A stretch of 64,000 nucleotides of DNA. It comes from Gnetum montanum. Taxonomy: Eukaryota > Streptophyta > Gnetopsida > Gnetales > Gnetaceae. The notes beneath the pieces were generated by a model. That model ran no database searches and was not told the DNA's origin. It saw only the letters and a program-made list of their open reading frames with translations. Location: NCBI GenBank assembly GCA_015680685.1, contig MNCI01002033.1, forward strand, positions 68,366 to 132,365, written 5' to 3'. The position numbers were made by a program, and so were the translations under genes. This document shows positions 34,557-45,599 of the stretch, piece by piece (position 1 is the stretch's first letter; the number at the start of each line of letters is the position of its first letter).

Positions 34557-37028
34557 ATGTCTTCTTCACATAGGATCAATAATACATCATATGATGAAAG
34601 CATTGATAGAAGAAATGATAGGATCTCAACTAAAGAAAATTGGAGTGAACAACCTTAAACATCATTTCCTATGCTTATTTAGATCCTTAATACACTCAAA
34701 GACTATGTTCAATCAATGTAGAAAATCCTAGAGGAGATGAATTAAGTCCTAGATCAAGGAGGGCCTCAAGGCCTTTAACCTTCTCTAACCTTAGAAAAGA
34801 TAAATCAAGGGAGCATGGGTTGAACTATAGAAGCCATGGCGATTCTCCTAGTTTCTCATCTTCCTCTTCCTCTTCAACATCTAGTTTTGATGAAGATGAA
34901 TGTAGGTATAGAGATAGAGCTCCACTATAAGGTCAAGACAAAGATAGAAATAAAATCCAAGGGCAAAATCAAAGATATCACAATGAGCATAAAGAAGATT
35001 TTCATAATCAAATAAATATAAATAGAAATTTTCATCACAACATGTCTGATGATGAAGAATCCTTGTTGGCCACTAAGAGCCTGATGGAGATCATGGAGGC
35101 AATTAAAATACCTCATAGGCATCGCAGGGACAATCAATTACCTAGGCTTGATATTAATAATATTCCTAAGTTCATTGGAGGCTATGATTTTAATCCAAAA
35201 CATCATCTACAAGACTTCCATGATGCCTATGCCTTATACAACATTAAAAGTGGGTGGAAAAAGCTTAAACTCTTTCCTAGGAGACTAATTGATAAAGTTG
35301 AAAGTTGGTATAGATCATTGGAACCAAGTTCCATTTACCAGTGGTCCACAATGCTAAAAATTTTCAATGAAAAACACCAAACCTATGAGAGAGTGTCCAA
35401 CCTAAGAAAACAAATCCAAGAGTGGAACCAAGAAAATCATGAACCCTTAGAAGTGGCCTTGGAAAGGTACTATTCACTACTGCATAGATGTTGAGGCCAT
35501 GGTTTCTCTAAGGAAAGGTAACTTTTTCACATCATAGATAGGCTTCATAATGAAACAAGAGAGACCCTTGGGATGTATGCTCTAGGTCAATTATATGAGC
35601 TACGAACCCATAAGATCAAAGAGTTAATCAAGTGTATGGTGAAATAAGAAGGAGAGCTATATAGATGAGAGAATGTAAAGGAAAATAACTAGGACCTAAC
35701 TCTACAAAAGAAAAACATCCATATTTATGATAAGGAAAAAGAGGTAGCTCTCAATTAGGAATTTTACAATGAATCTTGCCAATACAAAATTCTATCATTA
35801 AGATGAAAGAAAAATTGGAGAAGATGTCCGAATTAATGAATGAGAAAGGTAAAACTTGCAAAGAAATTATAGAGGAGAGAGTAGTAAAAAATGAATTAAG
35901 TGACCATAATAAAAGGAGGAATAAAAACCAAGAAATAGATAGGAAATCTTTTTGACAAGAAAGGGAAATGGTCATAGAAGAAGAGGCTATAGACTCAACC
36001 ATTGAAGAGGATGGTGGATGTGACATTTGCCTATATGACCATCCAAAGGGCCATTATCCAATCTTGTTGCATCTACATGAGTATTGGGTAGGGGCATTAA
36101 ATTCGAAGTTTGTACAGAAGTACATGCCTAGGAGGTTTTCTCATCCATGCAGTAATTTTAGACATCCCCAAGACTAATCGTACTATCCTAGGGGGACTTA
36201 TTACCAGCCTTAACACTGGCATCAACCGTAGTGGCAACAGCCACAGTCATGAGGAAGGCCACCACCAAACTAGCCCTATCCTTCTTACCAACTAAACCCA
36301 CATGGATATTATGTTCAACACCCTATTTCACCAACTAGTTTTACTTCCTCTACTTCAAATCAGTGCTACCACTGTCCCAAATATCATTATTCTACAACAT
36401 CTTATACAAGATCACCACCTCACACCTCTCACCCTGTATCATATCCTCAATATTCTCATACTCACCTCCATAATACATCACCTCCAATAACACAAGAAGG
36501 TTTAGCATCACAACATCAACGAGAGAATTCCACTTGTGCTATGAACATACACATAAATGATAATGCTAGTAGATCTCAACCAAAGTCCTAGAAATGTTCC
36601 TTCTAGAGAAAAGGGCATAAGCCAAAGCAAAACATTCATGGACCTCCTACATCACTTGAAATAGCACAAGGCCAATCTAGTGCAACTACCTTCCTCACCA
36701 AAATGATGTCTCCTAATCATACATAAAAGCTAATAACCATCACCACTCCAACACAAGACATAAATGATAAATTTATCATTGTGGAGAGATAGAAGAATCC
36801 ATGCATCACCAATAATGATAAAGGGTGCAGTTGTGGGTTGGAAGTTTAAAATATTAACACAACCCCTATACTGATCCACCATAAAGTTCCAGAGAAAGTA
36901 TGTGAGTAAAAGCCAATCTACACAATAGTCACTAAATCAAAAGACACCCAATGGCTTGAAAATGAGAATATAAAACTGTCTCAAAGATGTAATGAAGTAA
37001 TTGATTTACTTATCAATTTTGGAATTTT
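34557..37028 (+). pseudogene. Element E gag
   Basis: Start ATG at 34557 (MSSSHRINNTSYDESIDRRN). The capsid-type domain is open at 35042-35494: IPKFIGGYDFNPKHHLQDF, LKLFPRRLIDKVESWYRSL, SIYQWSTMLKIFNEKHQTY, VSNLRKQIQEW..ESL-like, ending LLHRC; this is the Retrotrans_gag pattern of Athila-type elements. After it come the HHIIDRLHNETRETLGMYALG helix region and a charged coiled-coil-like part, then a knuckle CDICLYDHPKGHYP at about 36020 with the last Cys lost, and a Q/P/S-rich tail. Reading shifts frame near 35900 and carries stops. It matches the gag of element B at 1-668. Confidence 0.85.
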
Positions 37029-39127
37029 CTAATTCTTCATATGTTTTTCATTTCTTAATATTTTTCTTTTCTTTATATTTTTATCTTTTCTTGGGTCATT
37101 CTCTTTATGTTTTATGAATTTATTTTATGTTTTGTTAATAAAATTGCCAAGTCATGTAGAAGTCAACGTTATGTGTTGGATTTTTTGTGTTATGCTATCA
37201 AGATGATTGGGTAAGTAATTATGTAAAGTAGTGAGACTACCTCATTCATGCCTCCAATTCGTTGAATAAAAGGTATTTTTCATGGAAATAATTTGGTTCT
37301 TCTTTTATGAACAAAAAATTAATCAATGATCATTATATCTTGAAGAAAGAGGGAATGACCACGTGGGAATGGCAAAGAATGTGACCTCAAGGAAACTTGT
37401 TGGGGTCTCTTCTTAACTTCCTTCATGTGGTTTATGACTCCTCTTGGAATGTATTATCACTTTCCCATTGACCAATAAAAAGGAAGCTCTATCTTTGCAT
37501 GGTGTGGTTTACATCCAACAAAAAAACACAAGAAGAAAAACAACAAAAAAAAAGAAAAATAAAAGAAAAGAAGAAGAAGAAGAAAAAGAAAAAAAAATAA
37601 TAATAATAGAAATTCAAAGCACACCACTTAGACACAATAATGAACTACAAGCATTGGTTATGGTGTTGGAAAGACATGTTACCCATGCGTGAAGGTGTCC
37701 CTCTAACTAAGGCCCTTCCTTCTCTTTTCTTCTGTTTTTGAAGTGATGATTATTCTTTGTGGTGGTTATGAACTCATGGTGGTTGGCAAGATGAAACACA
37801 TCAATGCGAGGTCACTGTTCATGGTATGGAATTGGTCTAAACTTGCACAAATAGGTATGTTGATCATTTTAATCACACTTGTCATAAGAACCTATTGTGG
37901 ACATGGTCAAGTACCTTACATCCTGATCTTTGCAATCCCTTCTGATTCCATTATTCACCTCACTACTACATGTGATTATTAGCCTTTTGGTTTTGTGTAG
38001 TATAGTGCAACATCCTAACCACAAAAACTATGTTTTTTAGAACAAATGCATGATCTACATTTGACTTCTCAGGTGCCCACAGACATCTATAGAAGTGGTT
38101 ATGCAAAGGCATTATGGTAGGAGCCTACTTTGTAGAGGACCCCCTTGCATAACGTTTGTTGAGCATGGATTTCAACTAACCTTCATGTCTTCTAGAACAT
38201 GTATTATAGTTTCTCTGAATTTATGCATGATTTTGGGACTACTTCTCATCTATCTCATTAAATTTTCCTACTTTTCTATTTCCATATCCATTAATATTTC
38301 TTGACCATCTTCTGAATTAGACCTTTGGTTTTAATTATTCAAAAACCTATGTGCTTCTAGAGTTATGCTTATTAGTTATGGAGGATAGGGATGCCTGCTT
38401 TAAAATTCTTAAAATTTTTCTAACATCCTATTTTTGAACATCATGGTAACTAATAGTAAGTGATAAAAATATTGTGAATAACTTAATGATTTTAGTTACC
38501 TCATAGCCTTGGACAGAGTATGTTGTAATCACCTTGTGCTTAAATAAAAACCACGAGATTTGATAAGGGTTAACTATTAAGGAAAATTTACCACAACTAA
38601 TGTTGATCCTTTGGTGATTGAAGGTGATGCTAAAAGAAGCATCTACGGAAGAAGGTCTTTTTCCAAGCATGAAAAAAATGCTAAGAGAGGGAAAATGGAG
38701 GATATGACCATGGACACTTCATAGCACATACAAGATAGCAACTCAAGCTTTACATGTTTTCTAAATCCTTGGGGTAATGAGAAGAAATTTTAGTCCATCC
38801 TTTAAGAGTGTTTTGCATAACCAGAGAAGCATCAACATAACAATCAAGGTTAAAAGTATACCACTACTAGCAACAATAAGAAGAATCATCTTTAGCAGAT
38901 TTTTAACGACCTTTACAAATTTTCTAATCTTCAATGTCTGTCCAGTCTTTTTGTCACTCTATCATTTTGTATGCATCCACTTGAATAAGATTCTATAATA
39001 TGGCACTCAAAGTTAGTTAATAGTTTACATATCAGTCAATAATCCCATTCCTTCCAAATATTTTATAAGGAACTTGTTCCTCATTTTGTTTAACTTGAGG
39101 ATGAGTTTTCATTTAGTTGTGGGTGTA
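37029..39127 (+). other. Non-coding 3' internal part of element E
   Basis: No pol domain on either strand. It contains a T-rich stretch (37030-37140), a purine-rich K/E-coding run (37500-37610) that is low complexity, and three unremarkable short readings. The end (aacttgaggatgagttttc.. then a GTGGGTG stretch before the LTR) looks like the usual 3' end with a worn polypurine tract at 39117-39127. Confidence 0.6.
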
Positions 39128-40078
39128 TGATAAGTCATGATTTGCTTGGCCTTGACATGAGAGCCTTGACATTGAAGCCTTGACATCGGAGCCTAGACAT
39201 CAAAGCCTTGACATCACTACCTTAACATCAGATATGTGACATCAAAGCTATGACATCTGGTATGTGATGTTGGGGTCTTGACATGACATTAGGTATCCGA
39301 TATTAGGGTATATATGCTAGCTTATAAATATAGCATCTAGGCTCATGATTTGAGTTAGTTTTGAAATAGTTTTGCATTTGTTTTCCATAGTTTTGTAAAT
39401 AGAGTAGCCAAATTCTTGCAGTTTTATTTCATAATCTTAGAGAACAATTAGTGAGTGCCCATAGAGTGGATCTAAGTCAGTTCTATGAAGTCTTATTCAA
39501 TTGGCAATTTACCTAGACATATTCCATGAGTGGCAATAAGATAAGATTGATTCTTATTCATTGAAACACTTTGTCTTAGATTAAATTTACTTTCCATGTA
39601 ATTTACTTTTCATGTACTTAGTTGATATTTATGTTTTCATGTTAATTAATTGAGCACATAAGTATGATAGCTTTGAACATGCATATGAATCTTGGTAATC
39701 CTAGCAAGGCTTAACATTTGGTAATTCAACAACATTATATGTGTTCAGGATGTGCATGGGAAGTGGGATTGGATACTTATGTTAGGGTAGTTGATTATTA
39801 ATTAGCAATTAAATTACTTAAATTGTTTATAAATTGATTTTCAACCTATTATTAATCATAGAACAATAAGATATAAAATAATAAAAATCATATGCCTCAT
39901 TTTGGACTAAACCATACATGATAAAGCTACCACTAGTCCAAGTCAGAAGATAATGAATTACAATCAAGGCATAGTGATCTAGATGCCACAACTAGTTCCA
40001 TCCAAGGATTTCAACTAGATTATGCATGAATGCTTATGATTCATATGGTTGGGCATAGGGGTACCTTGCCCCTCATCA
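39128..40078 (+). repeat. 3' LTR of element E
   Basis: 951 bp, TGATAAGTCATG...CCCTCATCA. About 60 bp longer than the 5' LTR, mostly from extra copies of a 15-17-bp unit in U3 (39150-39260). Confidence 0.9.
39150..39262. repeat. 15-17-bp tandem repeat in U3 of element E 3' LTR
   Basis: Units of the type gccttgacatcaaa / gcctagacatcaaa / gctatgacatctgg. The 5' LTR holds fewer copies at 33560-33640, so the array changed length after or during insertion. Confidence 0.8.
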
Positions 40079-40083
40079 AGAAG

Positions 40084-40591
40084 CCTCCAAAGCATAGCAT
40101 TGGCTAGCATCTTAGCTCCAATAGTTTTTGAGTAAGCAAGATTATGTATTTGCATTTTTTTTTCACCCCCCATTTATTCCAAAATTGTACCTATGCTTGA
40201 CACCACTCAAGGGAGTGGACAATGTAGTCCTAGAGCGTAGTCTCCAAAACTATACTATTTCACATTGTTTTTAGGTACTTGGCAGTTTTTTGTCACTTTC
40301 ACATGTAGTCTTGGCAACATAATCATAGTCTGGCAATCTCACAGGGTCCATTGTAGCATACTAGTAGAACACCATTTTCTTCAGTGGGAGTGTAGTTGGG
40401 GCTAGCATAGTCCCAACTACCCCTCTACCACGTCATGCCCAATCTATAGTTCATGGTGACCGTAGGCCTATAAATACCCTATCATTTCATGTTTTAGGGA
40501 TTAATAATCCTCATGAGATGTAAGGTCAAGGTTGTATGACCTTGGACATCTTAGTGTACTATTCTAACCTTTGATATTTTTGGTTGCTACA
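40084..40591 (+). repeat. Left (5') LTR of element G, second part
   Basis: Aligns with 57305-57736 and then 58319-58403. TATAAATACCC at about 40469 is the likely TATA box (matched near 57699). Compared with the right LTR it lacks about 580 bp just downstream of the TATA box. Ends in CTACA. Confidence 0.85.
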
Positions 40592-40597
40592 GTTTTT

Positions 40598-40614
40598 TGG
40601 TGCTAGAAGGAGGG
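40598..40614 (+). promoter_or_regulatory. Primer-binding site of element G
   Basis: TGGTGCTAGAAGGAGGG, starting six bases after the LTR end. It has the TGG start of a primer site, but I cannot assign the tRNA with confidence. Confidence 0.55.
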
Positions 40615-41090
40615 CTTGAACCTTTACCATTTCCTTATTAATCCTCCCTTGGTTGTTACCCTGTGTGCTCTTTGCACCCTTGTGTAGATTGGTCCCCATT
40701 GTTGGTTCCCCTAGAAGCCTACTTAACAACTACTAGAGCTTACAACAAACACTTAGCCAAATTTTAGGCACTTAGCATAGCATAGTTAGCTTACAGCATA
40801 GTGAGCACAGGCAGCTTTGAGCGTAGTCCTAGAGTTAGCCATTTTCTAGCAACTTATACTTAGTCATTTTTCTCTATGTTTCAGACTTGGTTACTTTTCT
40901 ACACTTTTACACTTAGTCATTTTTTCAATAGTTTTGTACTTAGCCATTTTTTTTTTTTTGCATTTTTGCACTTAGTCATTCCTCTTTAGTTAGGAAAGTT
41001 AGCTACTTTTCTCCCCTTCACATTCAACAACTTTCGCATCTTCTCCTTTTACATCATCAATTTCAAGCAACCTTTGACCTTCCCTTCAAG
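40615..41090 (+). other. Leader of element G
   Basis: Non-coding. It contains a loose series of 'acttagtcattttt' words (40855-40985) and a T-run. It leads into gag. Confidence 0.5.
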
Positions 41091-43220
41091 CATGGTTGTT
41101 CTTTGAACTATTTAGTAAGAGACCCAGATTGACCTTCCTAAAACCAAAGGTCCTATCCTGGAAAAACAGAGGCAGTCTTTTAGGTTGCACAACCTACCTG
41201 CTAAGTTCATGATGCTTAATGATGAGAATTATAACTTTGTTTATGCAAAGCTCTAGGAAAGTGTGTATGTAGACCACCAGAAAATGGACACCAAATGTAG
41301 TTTTGAACTCATACATTGAAATGGGAATGAATGGTTCCCTTCCACTATGGACTTTATGCTGCTCACAAAGCCCTACCATTGGATGCTAGATAACCTCATC
41401 TGCAACCTTGGACATGAGGTAGGGACCAACTATGAGGAGCCCCTACAGGAGGACCTGGATGAGTTTGAAGCTTGATTTAAGCATGACAACTCATTTCACA
41501 CCTCATTCCAATAGACAACCTTCACCTTTGTGCCTTCACTATCTCAATCCTCTATTAGCCAAGTGTCACTACTTAGGTCAATACCATGGTGGCGACTCAC
41601 CAAACATAGGAGATGCATTAGGATGTTGTACTTCTATTTATCTTTCCTTTTAGCTTGCCCTTCATCATACCTTCGTAGCCTATTTAGCCCATTTAGCTTG
41701 TTCAATCTATCCAGCATTCCATACCATTGACTATTTTACCTATGCAACCTTACATGCATATCATGCACATCTTTTAGGTACATATTACTCAAGTGTCATT
41801 TGTTTCACTACTTATCATGTTAACACCCTTCATGATGGCCTAATCCATGAACATGTGATGGGGGCCAAGCACTATGCCCATCGCATAGCCCACACAACAA
41901 GCATCACGTGTGGTCATACAAGCTAGAGCTAGGTTGTGGGCCACTCAAATAGCACAGTGGGTAGTACAACTGATGTAGCCCACTACAATTGTGCCAGGCT
42001 TGAATCAAGTGTTCTAGCTGATCCAAAGCCTCATCAAAGAGGTCAAGTGGCTCAAGGCTACCTCCTCTAGAATCATCCATGTGATGGACTTTCTAATCAA
42101 TCCTATAGTTTCATCACTGGCACTGCCCACAAGGGTCCCACTACCCCAATTCACAAAATACAATGGTGAAGGGGATCTCAACGCCCATCTAGTGACCTTC
42201 TAGTATAAATTTCTTCTATTGTAGGTAAAGCCACATGTAATCATCCATGTGTTTGCCATGTTCCTAATTGGAAAGACGCTAGACTAGTACTGTATGCTCC
42301 CCAAGGCCTCCATCTCTTCTTTGGAGGAGTTTCTCATCTAATTCATCATGTGCTTCAAGTACAACTTGAAGCTTGAGGTGACCTTGGATTAGTTCATGCA
42401 AGTTAATCAAGGCCATTTAGATCTCGTGCAAAAATTCATCCAAAGCTGGGGCACGTAGCTCAATGAAATTCACAAGACCATCGTGGAGACACACCTGTTG
42501 GCCATTCTCAAAGGCATAATAAATGAATTCATAAAGTCAAAGTTGCATTACCTTGCCCTACAATCCTTGAGCGAAGCATTTTCTCAAACCAAGAGCATTT
42601 AGGTTGTGGTAGAAGCCAACAAGGATCTAACCTACATGGCCTATAAAAACTTGCATGTAAAGAAAGAAAAGGACAAGGACAAAGGCAAGTAGGCAATCAT
42701 AATTGTCACAATGGTGGCTAATGAGGCTAAGCCAAAAAATGCTAAACCAATAGCCAAGCCACCCAAGGCTTCATCCAACAACAACAAGGTGGTTGGCTTT
42801 AGCACTATGGCAAACAACCAGCTTGCATCATTAACAACCATGGCACCAACTGCCTCAAGGCCAAACTTTAAGCACAAGGATCACTCAAAGTACATACTAT
42901 TGCCCATTAAGTAGTTAGAGTTCTTGGAACAATTGTTTCTCAGTGGATGCATCTAGCATAAGCAGATGTCTAAGGGTTCTTGAAAGTGGTATGACCATTA
43001 TTGCAATCTCCTCAAGAATCCCTTAGCTATGTTGCCAAACAAGCCTCCTATTCCTAAGCATTTCAAATTGAACTAGTTTTTCCAATATAACCAATTGTAG
43101 GGTCACAATACAAATTTTTGCATGTCTTTGTAAGATGACATACAATGCATGATTGACAAGGGCAAGTTGATCCTTGATGCAGCTAACCTAGTGCACCCCC
43201 AAAACCAATCAATGACATAA
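41090..43220 (+). pseudogene. Element G gag
   Basis: Plus strand with stops and frame changes. The N part at 41130-41480 reads DLPKTKGPILEKQRQSFRLH and later MLNDENYNF. The capsid domain at 42160-42660 includes KYNGEGDLNAHLVTF, FAMFLIGKTLD.YCMLPK, SISSLEEFLI.FI and CFKYNLKLEVTLD.FMQVNQG, a Retrotrans_gag pattern. After an A/K-rich linker (42700-42910) comes the Tat-type nucleocapsid end at about 43070-43180, FFQYNQL.GHNTNFCMSL.DDIQCMIDKGKL, where the first Cys-His of the knuckle is altered. Gag would form the particle. Confidence 0.75.
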
Positions 43221-44029
43221 GTGATATAGGGTACATCATAAACACTATCAATGTTGGTAACAATTTAGCACCAACACAAGAATCATTCATGGTTTGTCTG
43301 CCATTTGGCAACACTAGGGCCTCCTTGACATCAACTAGTGTGAGAAATCCTTTTTTTATCAGAGCATCACCTTAGGCACCCATAACATCCTTTGTGGTCA
43401 TGGCCCCACAACATGTTGTGGTAGCAATAGTGTAATCACCATTTGTTGTAAGGACATTGCAACGTACGGGATCCCTACCTACCTAAATTTTAGTGGTGGG
43501 CAATGCATCAATTCCTGATTACCTAAAGCCCTATCCTATAGCTAATAGTAATAAGTAATGAAAATGGCAACTTAGAAGGCCCAACGAGCACCTCATGGAT
43601 CAAATGCCTAGGTAGTAGCAAGAGAAAAGGGCATTAGGCCCACTAAAGCTTATCCCCTTATCATCTATCCCAATGGACAAATCAATTGAAGAGGCTGTAA
43701 CAAGCAACCAACAATGGAGTACTAAGGGTATAAAGTAAGCAAGGAAAGCAAAGCCCAAATCTCCTCCATCAGAGATTCATTTCTTAGGTCGCACGGAGGA
43801 GATGAAGGCCAAAAAAAAAGTAACAAATAGTAGAAAGGACTTCCTTGATGCATTAGCACAAGTCAAATAGGCTCTAAAACAAAAAAACATAAGTTTAAGC
43901 TTGTACGATTTGATTATGACTTCCTCCACCCATCACAAAGCATTAGTTTACATGTTGACCTCCATTCCTATCACAGAAGACATCCCACTAGATGAACAAT
44001 CCATCCACACTGTGATGTTACCTCTTGTC

Positions 44030-44482
44030 TTGTAGGAATTGAGTTCAACTCCCCTAGCATTTTGCGATGAGGTGATCAAGGTGGACCATGATAAGGGTCA
44101 ATTCATTACCACACCAATTTTTATTTCAATTTACATGGGGTAATGTAGAATTCATAGGGTGCACATTGACAATGAGGTAGTAACTAATGTCATCCCAGAC
44201 ATAATCATTGATAAGCTAGGTTTTGTTGATCAAATCAAACCTACAAAAACAATGTGGTTGAAATCCTTTAATGGGTCATGTGTTGTTGTAAGGGGAATAG
44301 TCACAGTAGCCTTTATGGTAAGGGAACAATTCCCCACCACTATTGAATTCATTGTGATTAAGGAAATGCTAGGTTTCAACCTTATCTTAGGGCCTAGCTA
44401 CAGGCTATCTCCTTCACTATCCATCAAGAAATTCACCTCTCATATTAAGGAAGAGAGTTTATCATCTATGATCATAATGTAG
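44030..44482 (+). pseudogene. Element G aspartic protease
   Basis: Open at 44159-44482: VHIDNEVVTNVIPDIIIDKLGF, ..VVVRGIVTVAFMV.., ..FIVIKEMLGFNLILGPSYR. This is the Tat-type retropepsin (family: VLIDNGSALNV..., FNLLLGRPW). The catalytic D-S/N-G reads DNE, so the glycine is lost. Further text (44490-44690) continues the polyprotein and then stops, where Ogre-like elements have an intron before RT. Confidence 0.8.
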
Positions 44483-45010
44483 CCCCTCTGACCATTAGCA
44501 ACATTGACACTGAACAAGGTTCAAAGGTGGAGTTCCCCAATGATGCACCTCCTATGAAAGATGAGGGCAAAACACGTGAAGTAAACCAACCTAAGAGGTC
44601 AATAGGAATCCTTGACCTCCCAAAGGAAGCTTTGTGGGTAGAATTACCCTTTAACATAGCTAACAAAGGTTAAGGCAAGTACCGTATAGTACTATCCAAG
44701 CCCTAGGCACCCCCTAACCCACATCGGATTAGGGAACAATTGCATAACTAAGGCATCCCTTTAGTCTAAATCATGCTAGGTGCCTACCTATCCCCACTTC
44801 TGCATGCTTTTCTTGTTTACATCTTTTTTATGTTTTACATTAGCTTAGTTGTTGGCATTTTACATTATTTGCCTATATTATACATATATTTCTTTTGTTT
44901 GTGCATTTTCACTAAGTTTACGTTTTTGCCTATTTACTGTTTAGTAGTTAGTTTACACATAAAAACATTAAAATGTATAAAGATCATAAAATTCAAAAAT
45001 TACAAAAATA

Positions 45011-45250
45011 CATGGCCTACCATGGCCTAAAACTGGCAATATTTTTCCTTTCAATGCATGGTCCAAAAAGGACTTAAACTATTACATGGCCTACCATGGC
45101 CTAAAACTAGTAATCTCTTCCTTTTATCACATGGCTTGGGATGGCCTAAAACTATCATTGGGATCCAAAATGACCTTAAACTACTAACACACACTATCTA
45201 TACATGTGACCCAAAACAACCTAAAACTAGTAATCATTATGGCTTAGTCT
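45011..45250 (+). repeat. Minisatellite between protease and RT, part 1 (element G)
   Basis: Degenerate units of the form CATGGCCTACCATGGCCTAAAACTGG, with starts at about 45011, 45057, 45084 and 45130 and weaker ones after. Same unit as in element F. Confidence 0.7.
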
Positions 45251-45303
45251 ACTCATCATACACATCATATAGCATGAAAAAATCCATTATATCTCATAGA
45301 AAT

Positions 45304-45387
45304 AATAACATGGTGATCTACATTACATAATGAAAATAACAAAAAAAAATGCAAAAACGCCCAATAACATGGTGATCTACATTACAT
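45304..45387. repeat. 25-bp direct repeat
   Basis: 45304-45328 and 45363-45387 are identical (aataacatggtgatctacat...). They lie between the minisatellite and the antisense gene remnant and could mark an insertion edge or a slip. Confidence 0.85.
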
Positions 45388-45599
45388 TAGGATGTGCTCA
45401 GCCAGTTATGCTAGGTGGATGTGGAGGTTTCTCTTTATCCATTATGCCACTTGGGTCTGTAGCATCACCTGGTACTTATTAACAACAACAAAACAACAAA
45501 CCTATAAGCAAGTGTGCAATATACAAACTAGCATAAAAAGCATGAAAATAACATTAAAAATTAACCTAAGAGGATCCTACATCAACTCTGTCTAGGGGA

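Larger units (their letters stand above)
33534..40078 (+). mobile_element. Element E: Athila-like, gag-only non-autonomous element
   Basis: 6545 bp, plus strand, complete from end to end: LTRs 33534-34424 and 39128-40078, primer site 34426-34443, gag from 34557 to about 37028, then 2.1 kb with no RT, RNase H or integrase that I can find. Perfect 5-bp target duplication. A gag without pol fits the non-autonomous TR-GAG type, which would depend on a full relative for RT and integrase; an internal deletion is the other option. LTR difference is roughly 11-12% in a 150-bp sample, less than for element G, as expected for a younger insertion. Confidence 0.85.

Noticed and set aside
37444-37692. Lysine/glutamate-rich 82-residue reading
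   Set aside because: Low-complexity purine run inside the non-coding part of element E; no family feature.
44773-45030. Hydrophobic 85-residue reading after the protease of G, possible membrane protein
   Set aside because: T-rich sequence gives hydrophobic codons by composition; it lies where related elements have an intron and has no further support.
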